From positions 868,001-932,000 of the forward strand of contig OZ004581.1 of NCBI GenBank assembly GCA_963924555.1: DNA of 64,000 nt, given 5' to 3'. A program made the position numbers and the translations under genes. The DNA is from Crambe crambe (lineage: Eukaryota > Porifera > Demospongiae > Poecilosclerida > Crambeidae). The notes below the pieces were generated by a model. The model made no database searches. It saw only the letters and a list, made by a program, of their open reading frames with translations, and was not told the origin of the DNA. Within the stretch, counting starts at the first letter, position 1. Each line of letters starts with the position of its first letter. Positions 27,884-40,286 of this stretch are shown piece by piece.

Positions 27884-28952
27884 AATAAAACTCTCTTTCT
27901 CTGTTATTGGATGCAACTCTAATACTCTTTGCTCTCACCTTCTCCCTCTCTCTCCCATTATTGCTCAAGGCCTATTGCACTGCAAGGAGACTCACTTGAA
28001 CGTTAACAGTGCCTTCTTTAAAATCATAACTCTAATCCGTTTTCCTCCTTCTAATAGGACTATCATAATGTACATATAGCTGGCTGAGTATATATTATAT
28101 TGAATGTCTGAAGTATGTCAATGCTCTCTGCACTTTGTATTATTATTTAAATATGCACAGTTGATTCCTCTGTTTTATTTTATGTAAAGGTGCATTCTCT
28201 CTCCGAGTAATTGTATGCAGATGTATTTATTATCATCTTAATTAGATTTACAGCATAAATTTGTCATTATTAATAATACTATACTTTACCTCTCTCCTGT
28301 TCATCTGTTAACTTTCAGATTCAACACTTGGTGGTGCTTATCCTTTTGTCAGTGTGATTAAAAATTATTATGTTTTTTTTTTTTTACCATCATTTCGTGT
28401 TTATGTAATGGCTATGCTGTTATGCCCTGTGATTCGTTCATTGTTAATAATTGAAATCATTGGCATTGTTATGGCTACATAATATGCAAGCATAGCATGA
28501 AGGATTAATTTTTGTGCTCACATTGCTATAACACTTGTGTGGCAAGTCATGCGCATGTGTAATGATCATAATAATAATTATTTTAAATTGTATTAATTTT
28601 ATTAATTATGACACAGAATGGTACTGTAACTATGTATAAAAAAAATTAATGTGTCCCAGTAAAAGTCTAACAGATCTGTCTGATGATGACGTGTTTTAGC
28701 TATGCATGGTGCTATACATGACTGCATGTGATGTCATAAATAAAGGTGGTGTTCTTAATTAAAATGGATACAGAAATAATGGTAGTGGCATGTAGGTTCA
28801 TGGTGAATATGCGTGTCCTTTTTGTACATTTTTTTTAGTGGAAATGAAAAAGAAGAGCAGCAAGTATAAAGAGATTAGATTTTGAGACTTTGAGATCAAT
28901 AGAAGGGGTTTTCTAGTTAGCTAAACGCATTTCACTAAAAAAAAGCGCTATC
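27756..28952. other. RASSF 3' region and spacer
   Basis: A (CT)n microsatellite of about 60 bp (27822-27884) is followed at once by AATAAA, a possible polyadenylation signal for RASSF. The rest to 28950 is AT-rich with further AATAAA-like strings and no supported gene. Confidence 0.5.
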
Positions 28953-29507
28953 TCACGTCTTTTGAGGATTGACTGAAATTTGGGTAGCCCCTTCATTAGA
29001 TAAATTTAATGAATGTTCTCTTGAAGGGTTTGGAACATGATAACTATCACCACCCGTTTTCGTCAATGGAGTAGCATTGTTGCTAGGTGATGAGTCACAT
29101 GATTGATCATGTGATCTCTCAGGTGACGAGGCTATGACTACACCTCCTTCTTGTTTTTCTTCGTCACCTTCAGAAGACTCAGCATCACGTATAAGGATGT
29201 CCATTTCCCCATCCTCATTGCGTGGAACATCTCTTTTTTCTGTCTTCCTTCTCCTTTTCTTCCGTTGTTGTCTTTGGTCTGAAGATTCTTTCAGCTTTCC
29301 TTCTGTTGGTTTAGAGTCTGAAGGTTTCCTATTTGCTTCAGCCTTACATGGAGGGAGAGGAGGAGGAATTGTGATAATGAGATCTTGTGGGCCAATTTCG
29401 TCGATGGGAACCACTTTTTGTGGAGCAGGAGACATCTCGATTGCTGTGGAATCTGAGCTGTCTTTACCAGTCAAGTCAGTTCTGTGGTTACATGAACATA
29501 ATTATAA

Positions 29508-29593
<86 letters not shown>

Positions 29594-32500
29594 TCACTCA
29601 CTCACTCACTCACTCACCCAGATTTTCTCCTGGTGCTGCAATTTCGGATATAAAACAAGTACACTATTGTCGGTACTGTGATAAACATAGCAATGAGCAA
29701 GAAAGACAGGATAATGGCACGATAAGGGTCAAAATAAGCATCATATCCATGGGAGTTGGGTTCCTTGTGGCATTCTTCTCCAGGTCGACAGGAGCCATTC
29801 ATGTTGACTTTGTAAGTTCCTGAAACAGGGCAGCCAGTTTCATTGCTGAAGCAGATTGTGTTATACTTGCAAATGTTCGTCCAGTCACAGTTCTCTGTAG
29901 GAAGAAGAAGGAGGTGGGGTAGGGAAGGAAATCAAAAGTATTGCTGGATAACCTCTCTTTCTAATAATTATAGCTACTAGTTCTTAGTTACCTCTTTCTG
30001 CTTCAAAATAGCTACAACTACACAAAGGATTGCTCCTATCTCAAACACTACCTTTTTCTGCTTCAAAATACAACTCCATGAAGGATTGCTGAATCCCGGG
30101 CCTAGCTACAATCTCAAACAGTAGTTCTTAGTACCTCTTTCTGCTTCAAAATACAAATACACAGGTCTCTCTTTTGTCTTAGTTCCATCATCCTTCATCT
30201 CGATACATCCAGTGAAGACAACAACAAGAGTTTGATAATCCAGCCACACACCAAACTTGTGAGCGGAATTTAACACAGGAGAGTCGAAACTCAAGATGCT
30301 TCCCAGTCTTTGTGACGTCTCTACGACTGGGACACTGGTGTTAGTGCTGAAGGAGATCGTGATGGTGTCCAAGCATTCAGAGTTGTAGCTGGCGAACACT
30401 GAAGTAACTTTAGGTGACTGTGAGAAAAGAAAAGTAATTTTTATAATAAGCTAATCCTTATGCTACAAAAATCGCCCCAGAGTGGTAGCACACTCTCTGA
30501 TACATGTCTTTTTGTTGGAGTGTCCCTTATTAAAGGTTATTCATTTAGTATGACACCATCTCACCTTAGAATCATCCACTTTGAAATTGAGTGATCTTTT
30601 TCTAATCCTCCCAGAAGCTGCTTTCACATCTCTACGTCGGCGAGCCAGACCACCTTCTCCTCCTCCTACTCCTGTGCCTGACGAACCCACAGCACAGCCT
30701 TCAGGCTCCGCCCTAATCAAAATCCGAGGCGCATTATCGTTCATCGGCTCAATAGTGATCCCAACCCGAAGTACTGTCCGACTAACTCCGAGCTCATTGT
30801 CGAAATTAGAACTCTGATCAGTGGATGCCCCTACACTCAGAAAATTATCATCATAAACAGTGATGATAACTTCTCGAATCAAAGGACTGCCCATGCTATT
30901 AAAGAGAGTGGGTTCTCTTTCAGCATTATCGTAGTGAATAGAAAGTAAGGCATCTCTATAAGTACTTCTGGAGGCATTTAGTGAGATGTCTATCAAGCGT
31001 GTGGTCGGGGGGATGCGAAAATCATCGGTGAATTGAAGACCAAGTGGGGAGCGGAGGAAGATAGCATCGGATGGGTCCAATTCTCCATTTGTTGAGATAA
31101 GGTGAGCAGTGAGTCTTGAGATGTTGTGGTTTTCTTCATCCATGATGCTCACGAGGTGACTGAGGACAATTGGGATGCTTGCTCCTTCTTCTTGGAACGT
31201 CAGATTTAGATCCATACCATTCCCTGCACCGATGTTAATTGAAGGGGCATCGTTACGATCCCCCACGTCAATATGAGCAGTAATTTCTTGGCTTGAGAGG
31301 TGCTCCGTGTCATTAACTGTGATTCTGATGGTCCTGCGTCCGTCTTCTACTTGATTGGTGGTATGGAGGTTCCGATACGTCAAAGATCTCAAGATCTGCA
31401 TGGAGAAAATTACATCAGTGGAAAAGCTAAGTGCTGGTGGAGACTTTAAGAGAGATGTGGTCTCTTTAAATAGCTGCTATTGGGACATGGTGGAGCCTTA
31501 ATAGAGAAGTGGTCTCTTTAAATAGCTGGAATAGGTGCTGTTGGGACATATGGTCTTAATAGAGAGGTGGTCTCTTTAGGGAGGTTAAAATAGCTGGAAT
31601 AGGTGGCATTGGGAATATGGCAGAGAGAGAGGTGGTCTTATTACATTGTAGTCAGCACATACTTTACTAACTTACTGTTTCATAAGCTTGTGCAGGTGCT
31701 TCCCCTATGAAAGTGATAACACGAGAACTCCCTCCATCTGTATCCTGAATAGGTTACATCGTAGCTATTAGTCAGCACATACTTTGCTAGATTACTAACT
31801 TACTGTTTCAGGAGATGCTTCCCCTGCGAAATCTGTATCACTTGGTAACATCATAACATTATGCATGCCAAGAAGTGCTGAATCAACATTCACTAGGTCT
31901 TCCATGCCATTTAGAAGATCTGCATAAAAAGAAATTGTGAAGTTATAAACCATCTTCTGCATGTTATAGTTACAGTGCTTAGCTATGATAAGAAATTCAT
32001 ATTGACTGGACATGATGTCCCCACTTGTCCTAACATTTAACTGGACATTGAATCAATGTGCACTTTGACCTTTTGTCCTGACAAATCAGACATAGCTATG
32101 CCAATATATTGGCCGGAAAAATGTTAGGTGTCAGGCTGTTATTATATGCTCTGTAGTTAGTTTTCTGTATCATTGAGAAGTTATCAATCATTCCCTTACT
32201 TGTCAATTGTAGAGTAGCTGATATGATATTACTATCCACGTCCCTTAAATAGATATATCGTCCGAAATATAATGGAGTGTCATCTTCAGTATACTGAAAT
32301 GTCAAACTTCTATTCCCAGTGGAAAAGATTTGTGGACTATCTCTCAGTGTTGCATCAGGGATGAAGAATAGGATGGGAGCATCGTTGATGGGGATGATGG
32401 ATAATTGGATAGTGGAACTTCGAAGACTGGACCCTCCCTGGTTGTCCTCCACGTAGAATTCAATCATTCTATGAAGAAGAGAGAGATAGAGAGAGAGGTT

Positions 32501-32602
32501 AAAACACAATATTCTCACAGTGATGAGCTTACAAACAAACAAACAAACAAACAAACAAATAAACAAACAAACAAACAAACAAACAAACAAACAAACAAAC
32601 AA

Positions 32603-32653
<51 letters not shown>

Positions 32654-33287
32654 AACAAACAAACAAACAAACAAAAAGCAAACCCGTTTGCCTACCTGAC
32701 TTCGTTAGTGGTTGGATTACCAGGGGCAGCACTTAGATGCTGGTAAGTCACTCTCTGGACAACCGTGGTGTAGACAGACACTGGAGACACACCAAGAAGG
32801 ATGATCTCTTGCCCGGTGGTTGTGAAGTTCAATCCCATGGTGTCTGATGAGCTGAGATCAAGTCGTTCTAGATTGCCATCCACTGGATTCACAATCCTCA
32901 CTGTCACTCTGTGAAAAGACACAATTATAATAGTAACTACCTACAGATGCGCCTGAAGAAAGGTCAGAAGAACCTTTCTACAAGGGGACGTATGTAGCTA
33001 ATAACTGTCCCAGTGTAGCCTGCTAGCTAACCTAGATACACTGAGCATCTCTCATAGTTTGATACGTCACTGATCATAGCTATCTTTATTATGCGTAGCC
33101 ATTTTATGATTGTTAGCTTATACCTTTGTATCATTGGATTTGGGTCGACGTCCACCACAGTGAGATCGGGGACTAACACCACACTGCCACTCCCCTCAGT
33201 GTAGTTCAACATCAAGGAGTATATTATAGGGTCTTCCCCAATCAGCGAAATGGCAGGATCATCATTGGTGTTGACGATCGTAATTCT

Positions 33288-33361
<74 letters not shown>

Positions 33362-36300
33362 AGTTAGTTAGTCTATAGAAGATCCTCTGACTCTCTGTAA
33401 ATATGAAGATTACTAGCTTTGCTAGCTAGCTATCTCATGGATTACATGCACTACACTCACTTCACTATTGCTGGTCTGCTCTGGAAGTTTCCATCAGACA
33501 TGACGACTTGAATCTGTCGAGAGGCCCCCACTGGTTCAGTCATACTGCCAAAATAAAATGGATATTAGTTGATTTTATTAATCTTTATCCTCAATGACCT
33601 ACTTGTTGAAGTAGGTGAGGTGACTCAGTAGCATTTCGTACTGTTCAGGTGTCCCAGGACCTGATATGTTCAGGAGACCGAGATTCTCATCTAACTGCAA
33701 AGAGAGGTCAAAGTGCGTGATGGCAAGATTGTATACAGTGGAACCTCCAATAAAGGGACACTCCTAAAAAAGTACCTTTGTATACACACTCTATATGCAA
33801 TGTTGCCAGGTTGCTCTCTTAAAAAATCCACAGACAGAAAAGGATGCCATAGACATCCATGGACATCCATAGACAATTTTCTTATCCAAAAAAATCCACA
33901 GATTGTGGATAAATCCATAAACCTGGCAACACTGTTTAAATTATTATATGAAACAACCTCCAAAAAAGGACAACCTCTCTACAAAGGACAAAAGGATGGG
34001 TCCCAAGTGTGTCCATTAATCAGAGGTTTCATTGGATAGTCATTCTATTGGAGCATTGTGTGTGTGTGTTAACCTATCTGCTATTATTATGATCTCTTTC
34101 TCCCTTCTCAATAGGATAGATTTTTTGTTTGGAATAGCTATAGGGTTTTACTCATGTGCATGCAGTTATAGCACTGCATGTGTATAGAAAGAAATTCATG
34201 ACTCTGTAATGAACCACAACCTCTTGGTTACACCCCCTTCACTGCCAACCTCAAAGTAAACACTATGAGATAAGTGTGTATTGCGGTGCTAGGTTACTAT
34301 GGCAACAATTGAATTTTGATAAACAAACAAAGCAGAGTAATTAAAATGACTGTCACAAGGAAACTAGCTACTTCCTTTGTCCTTTCCCCTTTCCCCAGCT
34401 CCTCCTCCTTTTCCCTCCCTCCCCTCCCCTAGCTCCCAATCATTAACTTCATTATCCATACACTTTATCACACTCTCTTCTACTCACACTGTATGTGAAG
34501 TCCGGGTTGAAGGTTGAAACTGAGATGATTTCTGGATAGCCTGTGACAAATCCCATTATTCTGACTTCTGCATGCATTTGAAGATACCTGTGGGGAAAGG
34601 ATATGAAAAAAATATGGTGGTACCTGAACTGCTACGAAGCCAGAATGACTTAATTGATTAATACTAAGTCTTTCACTATATCTGCTCTAACTTTCTCAAT
34701 TCATGACCAAATTTCACACCAGCAAAGAGCTGATCACCCGCTCTATGAGCTGGATTTTTGAAATTTGAAAGGGATCAAATGGACATTAGAAAGATATTGG
34801 TAAATCTGGAACTTTTCCATCCTTGTATGAAAATTAATTTCAAATAATGCAATGTACAGAGCATTTACAATGCATTCCAACAACGGCCACTTTGGTGTAC
34901 AATTTATGGAAATCATGCATGTACCAAAAATAATTATTATTGTCTGCCATTGGCCTGCTCTAAAATACTCTGGAATTTAGCTACCTTGGATGGTCTTGAT
35001 CGGTAATATTGAAGAAGCCGGTCACAATGGGGATAAACTCTGTTTGTCCTTCGACGAAAGAAGGCATGCCTCCAGGGGTGTAGATAATCACAGGGGCATC
35101 GTCGTTTAGTCCGATGAAATAAAGAGTGATGCATGAGGTTGCAGTTGAGATAGAGTCATCTGCTATGATGCAGAAATATCTACAGAAAATTATGAAAAGA
35201 ACAATGATAGGAGCTACCATTATCAATGTGGAATCTCTCAGACGAAGGACAAAGGACATGTTATGTTATGGCAAAAAATAAAGTCCATCGAAATGTGCAA
35301 AACTGGACCATAGCTGGACTGAGTGTAGTTGTAGTCATCAATCTATGAGGTTCAATTAGCTACAGCTAGCAGTCTGAAATGGTTATTATTGTTGAGGCAA
35401 AAACATGGTTGGCCATTTTCCTGCTGGTCTGACACTATATAAATTCAGTTGTAGCTATCAAAATTAATGCCTGGTCAAGTGGTGTGGATGAATTATTATC
35501 ATATGGTAATTAAAGTTCACATTTGCTGCTTTTTACCATAAATATGACCTATGTGACCTGGTGTGGTCTCCCCATCAGGCGTGCAGTGACTACTTGTATT
35601 ATGATACTGTACTGTAGTTTTATACCTTGGATTGTAGCCTGGATGCTCTCGTGCTATATAGCCCGAGGCCGACAAGACGATTCGTGCTTCTCTTTCAGAG
35701 AGATTCTCATCACCATCTCCATTGGGGAAGTTGTCATCCCCACGGACTATCATGCCCTCCCTGATGCGGCTGTTGGGAAGAGGGGGAGGGAGGGAGAGGG
35801 GAGAAGGTGGGAGGGAGAGGGAGGGGGAGATAGGAAGGGGAGATAATAATGTTGAAAGAGGAATAATTAACTATGCCACAAACCTTGTGTCTATGTTTAC
35901 AGGCAGATTTCTTAATCTTGGATCAGAAGGGACAAGCTGACTTCTTGAGAAGAACCCTGAGAAATCTTCAGCGAGTCGTCCAGCCTGAAATGCTTCTCTT
36001 GTGAACACATCAATCTGTGCAGGAAGTTTTGTGATGGCCAGGTAAACAACGCAAATAAATCAGAGAGTTATCTCATAATCTCACCTCATCATCAACAGGT
36101 GGATTGTCGTCTATCATTGCTAAAATAATTCTTGTCCAGTTCTGAGAGGGAAATAAATTATATACACATTATTGTCTATAGTCATTAGTGTAGCATCATA
36201 TAATTTTTCTTACCTTTAATGGATTAACATAAAGTGAGAATTCTCCAGGTTCGGTGAAATATTCCACTTGATCAAGCTCGAAGAACTCCCTCGAACTATT

Positions 36301-37281
36301 GGTGGATGATGGGTTTGTGGAATTTAAGTCCAGGCTTATATCCAGTGTGCAGTTGGTGCACCCATCATTGCTGACGAGGTTCCCGTCATCGCATTGTTCA
36401 CCAGCGTCCACGGTTCCATCATTATTGCACACTCCAAGGACTGGGGAAGTTGCTATAGTGATCAAAACAAACCAGAGGTGAAGTAAGTATACACACACAA
36501 TAATTATGTGATAGTGGCTTAGATATGTATTTGCTAGCAACTGGTCACTGGTCATAATTATTCCGATGATTTCATGGAAATGTCTGATCAAATCTTTATA
36601 ACGACCAATCAAACTGAGTGTCTTATTTCTAACTCTGATATAGCAACAATAAACCATCTAATTTCTCTCGCAAGAACACACAAAATAACCACACACAACT
36701 CTCTGCAGCTATGACAGTGTCATGCTTCTGTTAGAGCAGGAATAAAAATTAAATTTTCCTGATCAATTCATAGATATTTTTAATGCCACCCAAATTGTGC
36801 TTTAGCTACACCAAACAGCACTGCTTCAGCTACTGTGCACGATTAGCTATGCAATCAGTGGTAGGTAGCAGGCTTGAAGACCACACAACCTTTATAAAAT
36901 TCATCACCAATGGAGATGATATTCATTGAGAGCTGCTGCACACAGTCAGTTGCTGAGGAATGTTAGCTAATTGTATGAATAATGAATCAAAAGTTATAAC
37001 CAAAGAGAAAAATGTGGAGATCTAGCTAGTGAAGGCTAATGAGTGGCTATGTTAATACTACTATTAAGATAGCACATCTGTTCTTTAATAGCAGGATGGT
37101 AGTATCATTGAAGGAATAGCTAATTTATATATATCAAGCCCTATGAGCATGGATATAGCTCTAAACTTAGAGCTTATCAGCTATTCTATGTAGCTTGCAA
37201 AAAAGCCTAAGAGTCATAAATTAAAGCCTTACCCCACAGAATAGTTCCTATGATCAGCAGTATAAATTTTAACTTTCTCAT
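28953..37281 (-). CDS. Single-pass cadherin-like adhesion receptor with DUF4215-type repeat, 18 exons
   Basis: Exons: 37281-37233, 36452-36214, 36141-36085, 36014-35884, 35769-35626, 35179-34985, 34587-34488, 33694-33603, 33544-33461, 33285-33124, 32908-32696, 32468-32200, 31919-31804, 31744-31676, 31395-30565, 30417-30135, 29894-29618, 29481-28953; total 3840 nt (1279 residues). A signal peptide (MRKLKFILLIIGTILW) precedes a Cys-rich segment (GTVDAGEQCDDGN, SNDGCTNC), as in DUF4215/pappalysin-type repeats. Cadherin-like repeats follow, marked by NDDAPVI, NTNDDPAI, INDAPIL, DRNDAPSI and MNDNAPRI linkers. RIRKRS (about residue 903) is a furin-type site. One membrane helix lies at about 1070-1093 (AIILSFLLIAMFITVPTIVY), then a 186-residue charged, Ser/Pro-rich tail. 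A role in cell adhesion or signalling at the plasma membrane is inferred. The ligand is unknown. Confidence 0.85.
29513..29614. repeat. (CT)n(CA)n(CTCA)n compound microsatellite
   Basis: It fills most of the intron before the last receptor exon. On the gene's sense strand this is purine-rich, unlike the pyrimidine tracts at other acceptors. Confidence 0.95.
29985..30150. repeat. Triplicated exon-end segment in the receptor gene
   Basis: ACCTCTTTCTGCTTCAAAATA, which spans the end of the exon at 30417-30135 and its donor, is repeated near 29992 and 30050. The two extra copies lie in the intron and carry donor-like AG|GTAAC and AG|GTAGT sequences on the sense strand. Confidence 0.8.
31440..31640. 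repeat. 'Gggacatggtggag' dispersed repeat in a receptor intron
   Basis: Three imperfect units with AATAGAGAGGTGGTCTCTTT and GTGCTGTTGGGACAT, the same family as 2760-2990. Confidence 0.75.
32531..32675. repeat. (ACAA)n(ACAG)n(ACAA)n microsatellite
   Basis: A three-block compound repeat of 4 bp units in a receptor intron. On the sense strand it is TTTG/CTGT, lying between donor and acceptor of neighbouring exons. Frames reading CLFVCLFV are artefacts. Confidence 0.97.
33290..33357. repeat. (AG)n microsatellite forming a (CT)n tract at a receptor acceptor
   Basis: On the gene's sense strand this is (CT)n ending in TCTTGTAG at the acceptor of the exon at 33285-33124, so it serves as the polypyrimidine tract. 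Confidence 0.95.
33735..34040. repeat. 'Agtggaacctcc / tctacaaaggac' repeat in a receptor intron
   Basis: Begins CAGTGGAACCTCCAATAAAGG and ends in GTCCATTAATCAGAGGTTTC. An ATCCACAGA/ATCCATAGAC block lies between. It is related to the arrays at 19951-20350 and 26691-27080. Confidence 0.65.
36585..37160. repeat. Segment shared with an intron of the caspase-like gene
   Basis: From GAGTGTCTTATTTCTAACTC through the CATGCTTCTGTTAGAGCAG phrase to TATCAAGCCC...AGCATGGAT it matches 59545-59890 piece by piece, in the same orientation. Here it lies in the first intron of the receptor gene. The match is interrupted by insertions in both copies. Confidence 0.65.
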
Positions 37282-37680
37282 GTTAAATTGAAAGAAGTGA
37301 GTGTTCTTCCTTCAGCCTCGGGCAAAATCACGCAAAATAGCTATTCTTTTTTCGTAGGATAAGCGTCATGCAGGGAAGTTTGCTTTCGCTTTCCTGGATG
37401 AGACACACCTCGCTTGAGCTACACCCCCTTTTCCTCAGTACAAAGTTAGCTCCTCCCCCTTTTTGGCGGGAAGGAAGAGTGCAGGCTCAAAACGTACAGC
37501 TATTACAAGAGGTTCGATCTCTAAACGATACCTCCCCGCGTTCTTCGATTGCAGTGCCCTCTCTAGGTTGGAATCCTTCCCAGTCTCGAGCTCGAGGATG
37601 CCGTTGCTAAGAAACCGCAGCACGTGCGCTAGCCAAAGAGCGATCGTTATAATACCATGGCAACAGTATTATGGACTGGC

Positions 37681-38144
37681 TAGGGTATTATTATGCTCAT
37701 TTTTTTCTTATTATGCTATGCTACTTTTTTCTTTTATTATGCCACTGTAATGTAAGTATTATGCTCAAGTATGCTCGGTTTCCATAGAAACAACCATATA
37801 CCCACAACACAAACCAAGGCACAGTCGTGTCACATGAGTGACATGTCACCACATGCTTTTATCAAGCTGGGCAGCATACAAGAAGGTAATTCTTTGTCAG
37901 CCTTCTTCAGCTGTGCAGTAGAGAGAGTTTTCTGTATTCTTAAAACCTCATTTGATACTGATCAAAATCAAGCATTGGAAGACTACTAGAACTATCTTTA
38001 ATGTCACAATGTAACAATAGAGACTAGTTTTTTTTTTAGTCATCAATTTTTCTTATTATGCTAGCCCAAATGTCTTATTATGCCAGCATTATGCTCGTAT
38101 GCTTTTAGCATCAAAATTATGCCAGCATAATTCAGAAGACCCTA
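37681..38144 (+). mobile_element. Non-autonomous hAT-type element with transposase relic
   Basis: Ends TAGGGT...ACCCTA are flanked on both sides by the 8 bp direct repeat GGACTGGC (37673-37680 and 38145-38152), the target duplication length of hAT elements. Inside, the plus strand reads LSAFFSCAVERVFCILKTSF then a Gln and Leu-Glu-Asp-Tyr, a decayed hAT C-terminal dimerisation region. GCATAAT-type repeats fill the ends. It lies between the MNNL-like exons and the receptor's own first exon. Confidence 0.8.
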
Positions 38145-38463
38145 GGACTGGCCACCAGCGACTAGTATCAGGGGTGTATCCACAGAATTTTGAGTGGCCC
38201 GGTGTGCTTGTGCATGGGATCACCATGCCCACTTTATCCTTTACCCACTTATCAGAAGGATGCTAATGTGATCATGATTCTTGAAGGTTCATATAACTCT
38301 GCAGGCATGAAATTATAATTATTAATTGGATAATAAAAGTGGTCCGGTGAAAACCGGACCAACCGGAGTGGTGGATACACCCCTGAGTATAGCAAAATCC
38401 CCTCTCCCTTTCCCCTCCCCCTTGCCACCTTCCCCCTTGGCCAAAGCTGCAAAGAGCAGCTAC

Positions 38464-39936
38464 CTGTGCAATTCTCCCCAGTGAAGCCAAGACTGCACTG
38501 GACCCTAAAGCTTGCTTCCAGTCTTCCATTCCTTAAAGTTCCAGTTTGTTGGAGAGTGATAGCAGGAGACATGGGGGAGAGGGACATCTCAAAGTAGATA
38601 TGATCCACATCATCATCACTAAAAACGTCGTCATCTATGACGTACACATACAGCAAGAAGCCCCCCTGGAATGAAGTGAAAATGACTATTAATTTTTACA
38701 TTCCAGCCACACAAGCAAGCAAGAAGGAGAGAGGGACAGGCTGAGATCTATGTAGTTAGCTAGGAGTTAGCTCTTTAAAGATAGGTTAAACTATACCTGT
38801 AGGCTGTAGATCCACAAATTACTTGTTCCCAGACATTTGGGAAGTAGACCAATCTAATGAACTTACGAGCCAGTTATTTCCTCTGTAGATCAGTGGATTG
38901 AGCACAGAATTTCCAAGATTGGTCATACTGGAAAAAACAATCCTATTAGTATCTGAAAAGACTCTTGTTCTAAGGACCGGCCCCAGGGGACAATTAAAGG
39001 GGTTATTATCTCTGGCACTGCCCAGAGGTTTTAAGCAGAAGGTGAACATGTTATCACATGCAGAGAAAGTATCACAGCTATCAAGGCTTTCATAGTGGTT
39101 CAGCATCACTTGAAATTCGTAGCTAGAAGCTGACAGTTTCAACTGCAGTGAAAAAAAAAACAGAACAAAAAACAAAAAACAAAACAGAATTACACAATTA
39201 TTTATAGCTGTAAATAGCTAGTCTAGATTTTTTTTTTTTTTTTTGCTGACTTAATGGCTTGTTTTCATGCAGGCCTCGTTGATTTCACGACCCTCCTCTA
39301 ACCTGCATGCTATATAGGGTAGGTGTGGGTATTATGAGTCAGTCCCTATTATGGGTTCACCACTTGATAAGAATCTACAAGAGTTGATACTTTAGATATG
39401 AAAACTTAATCATTTTTTTGGTCTTTTGATCAAATAAAATCATCCAGAAAATGCCTTATTCATGCATAAACATAATCTTAAATGTGAACTTTAAAAATGG
39501 GTATAATCGTAACCAATCTGAATAAAAAAGCGCAGGGAAGCAATGATGCCACAAGATGGAGTAAAAAATGAATTTTAAAGTAATCTAAGGTTATTATTTT
39601 TATTTTGTAGAAATCTTAGCTACATTATCAATTTTTAGGACAAAAATCAAGCCAGCGACTCATAATTCATACCTTTGACTCATAATACCTTCCTGAGTAT
39701 GTTATGTAAGATCATAACTCCTATCTACAAGATGCAATATTTTTATTACTTTCTCCACAAATTAGTTCTACATAACCTATTTTATATCTGGAGCAATTTT
39801 CAGGATTCTAAGATTGTCCATTTCCAAGAAAAGAGCAACAATACTTAGCTGACTCATAATACCCACACCTACCCTAGCTAGCTAGATTTTATACCTGATG
39901 GAAAAGTAGCAATAAAGGAATAAGTAGTGTCTTCAT
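38464..39936 (-). CDS. Signal peptide plus MNNL/DSL-like extracellular exons (3' end not resolved)
   Basis: Exons 39936-39895, 39142-38867 and 38665-38464 join in frame (520 nt, 173 codons plus one base). Exon 1 is a signal peptide (MKTLLIPLLLLFHQ). Exons 2-3 resemble the N-terminal MNNL region of Notch ligands: YEFQVMLNHYES, a CDTFSACDNMFTFCLKP cysteine cluster, LLYVYVIDDD, and then FRVQCSLGFTGENCT, close to the start of a DSL/EGF module. Exon 3 ends in a good donor at phase 1 and no further exon is visible before the hAT element. The next phase-1 acceptor with a sensible frame is receptor exon 36452-36214, so these may be alternative 5' exons of that gene. Otherwise the gene lost its 3' part. 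Confidence 0.65.
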
Positions 39937-39975
39937 GTTTATCTATCGGCGAGCTGATAAGAACTGGCCAGCCCC

Positions 39976-39976
39976 G

Positions 39977-40009
<33 letters not shown>
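39976..40009. repeat. C homopolymer of about 34 bp
   Basis: Follows the first exon of the MNNL-like gene on its upstream side. Confidence 0.95.
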
Positions 40010-40042
40010 ACTTTATTTGAACTGATGTCATTAACGCCGCAA

Positions 40043-40190
40043 CTAAAGTTCATCTCTGTGTTGAAATTCGTCACTGCAGTCTTTCCTACTCCATTTCATG
40101 TACTTCTCAGCAATCTCTTGCATACTATGCGGATATTCCGTATGGGATGTCAGCTATTACAGTCCCCAATCCGGATCCTGATTAGTATAT
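40043..40190 (-). pseudogene. Partial copy of the last exon of the death-domain gene
   Basis: Matches 40651-40800 closely on the minus strand, including the codons for the CSDEFQHRDEL end and the stop, and the upstream GTCATTAA.GCCGCAA flank. It breaks off after the TGTCAGCTATTACAG phrase, where about 10 bases are missing, and has no further death-domain sequence. A tandem duplicate relic. Confidence 0.75.
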
Positions 40191-40211
40191 GTAATAGGTG
40201 GGTATTTGGGT

Positions 40212-40286
40212 AAAATAGGGTTCTGAAATTGTCCGTGGTTGCCAAATTGTGCGAGTACAATTTGGACAATTTCAGAACCTACCCAA
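40212..40286. repeat. Small inverted repeat
   Basis: GGGTTCTGAAATTGTCC pairs with GGACAATTTCAGAACC across a short centre; it lies next to the duplicate exon relic. Confidence 0.75.

Noticed and set aside
37435..37623. Minus-strand frame starting MLRFLSNGILELETG
   Set aside because: It has a start and a possible donor but no recognisable domain and no partner exon; the region is a CG-rich gene-gene interval.
38252..38463. Read-through extension of the third MNNL-like exon to a stop at 38252
   Set aside because: A good GT donor lies at 38463-38462 and the following sequence is low-complexity G/A-rich plus a repeat, so read-through residues are unlikely to be real protein.
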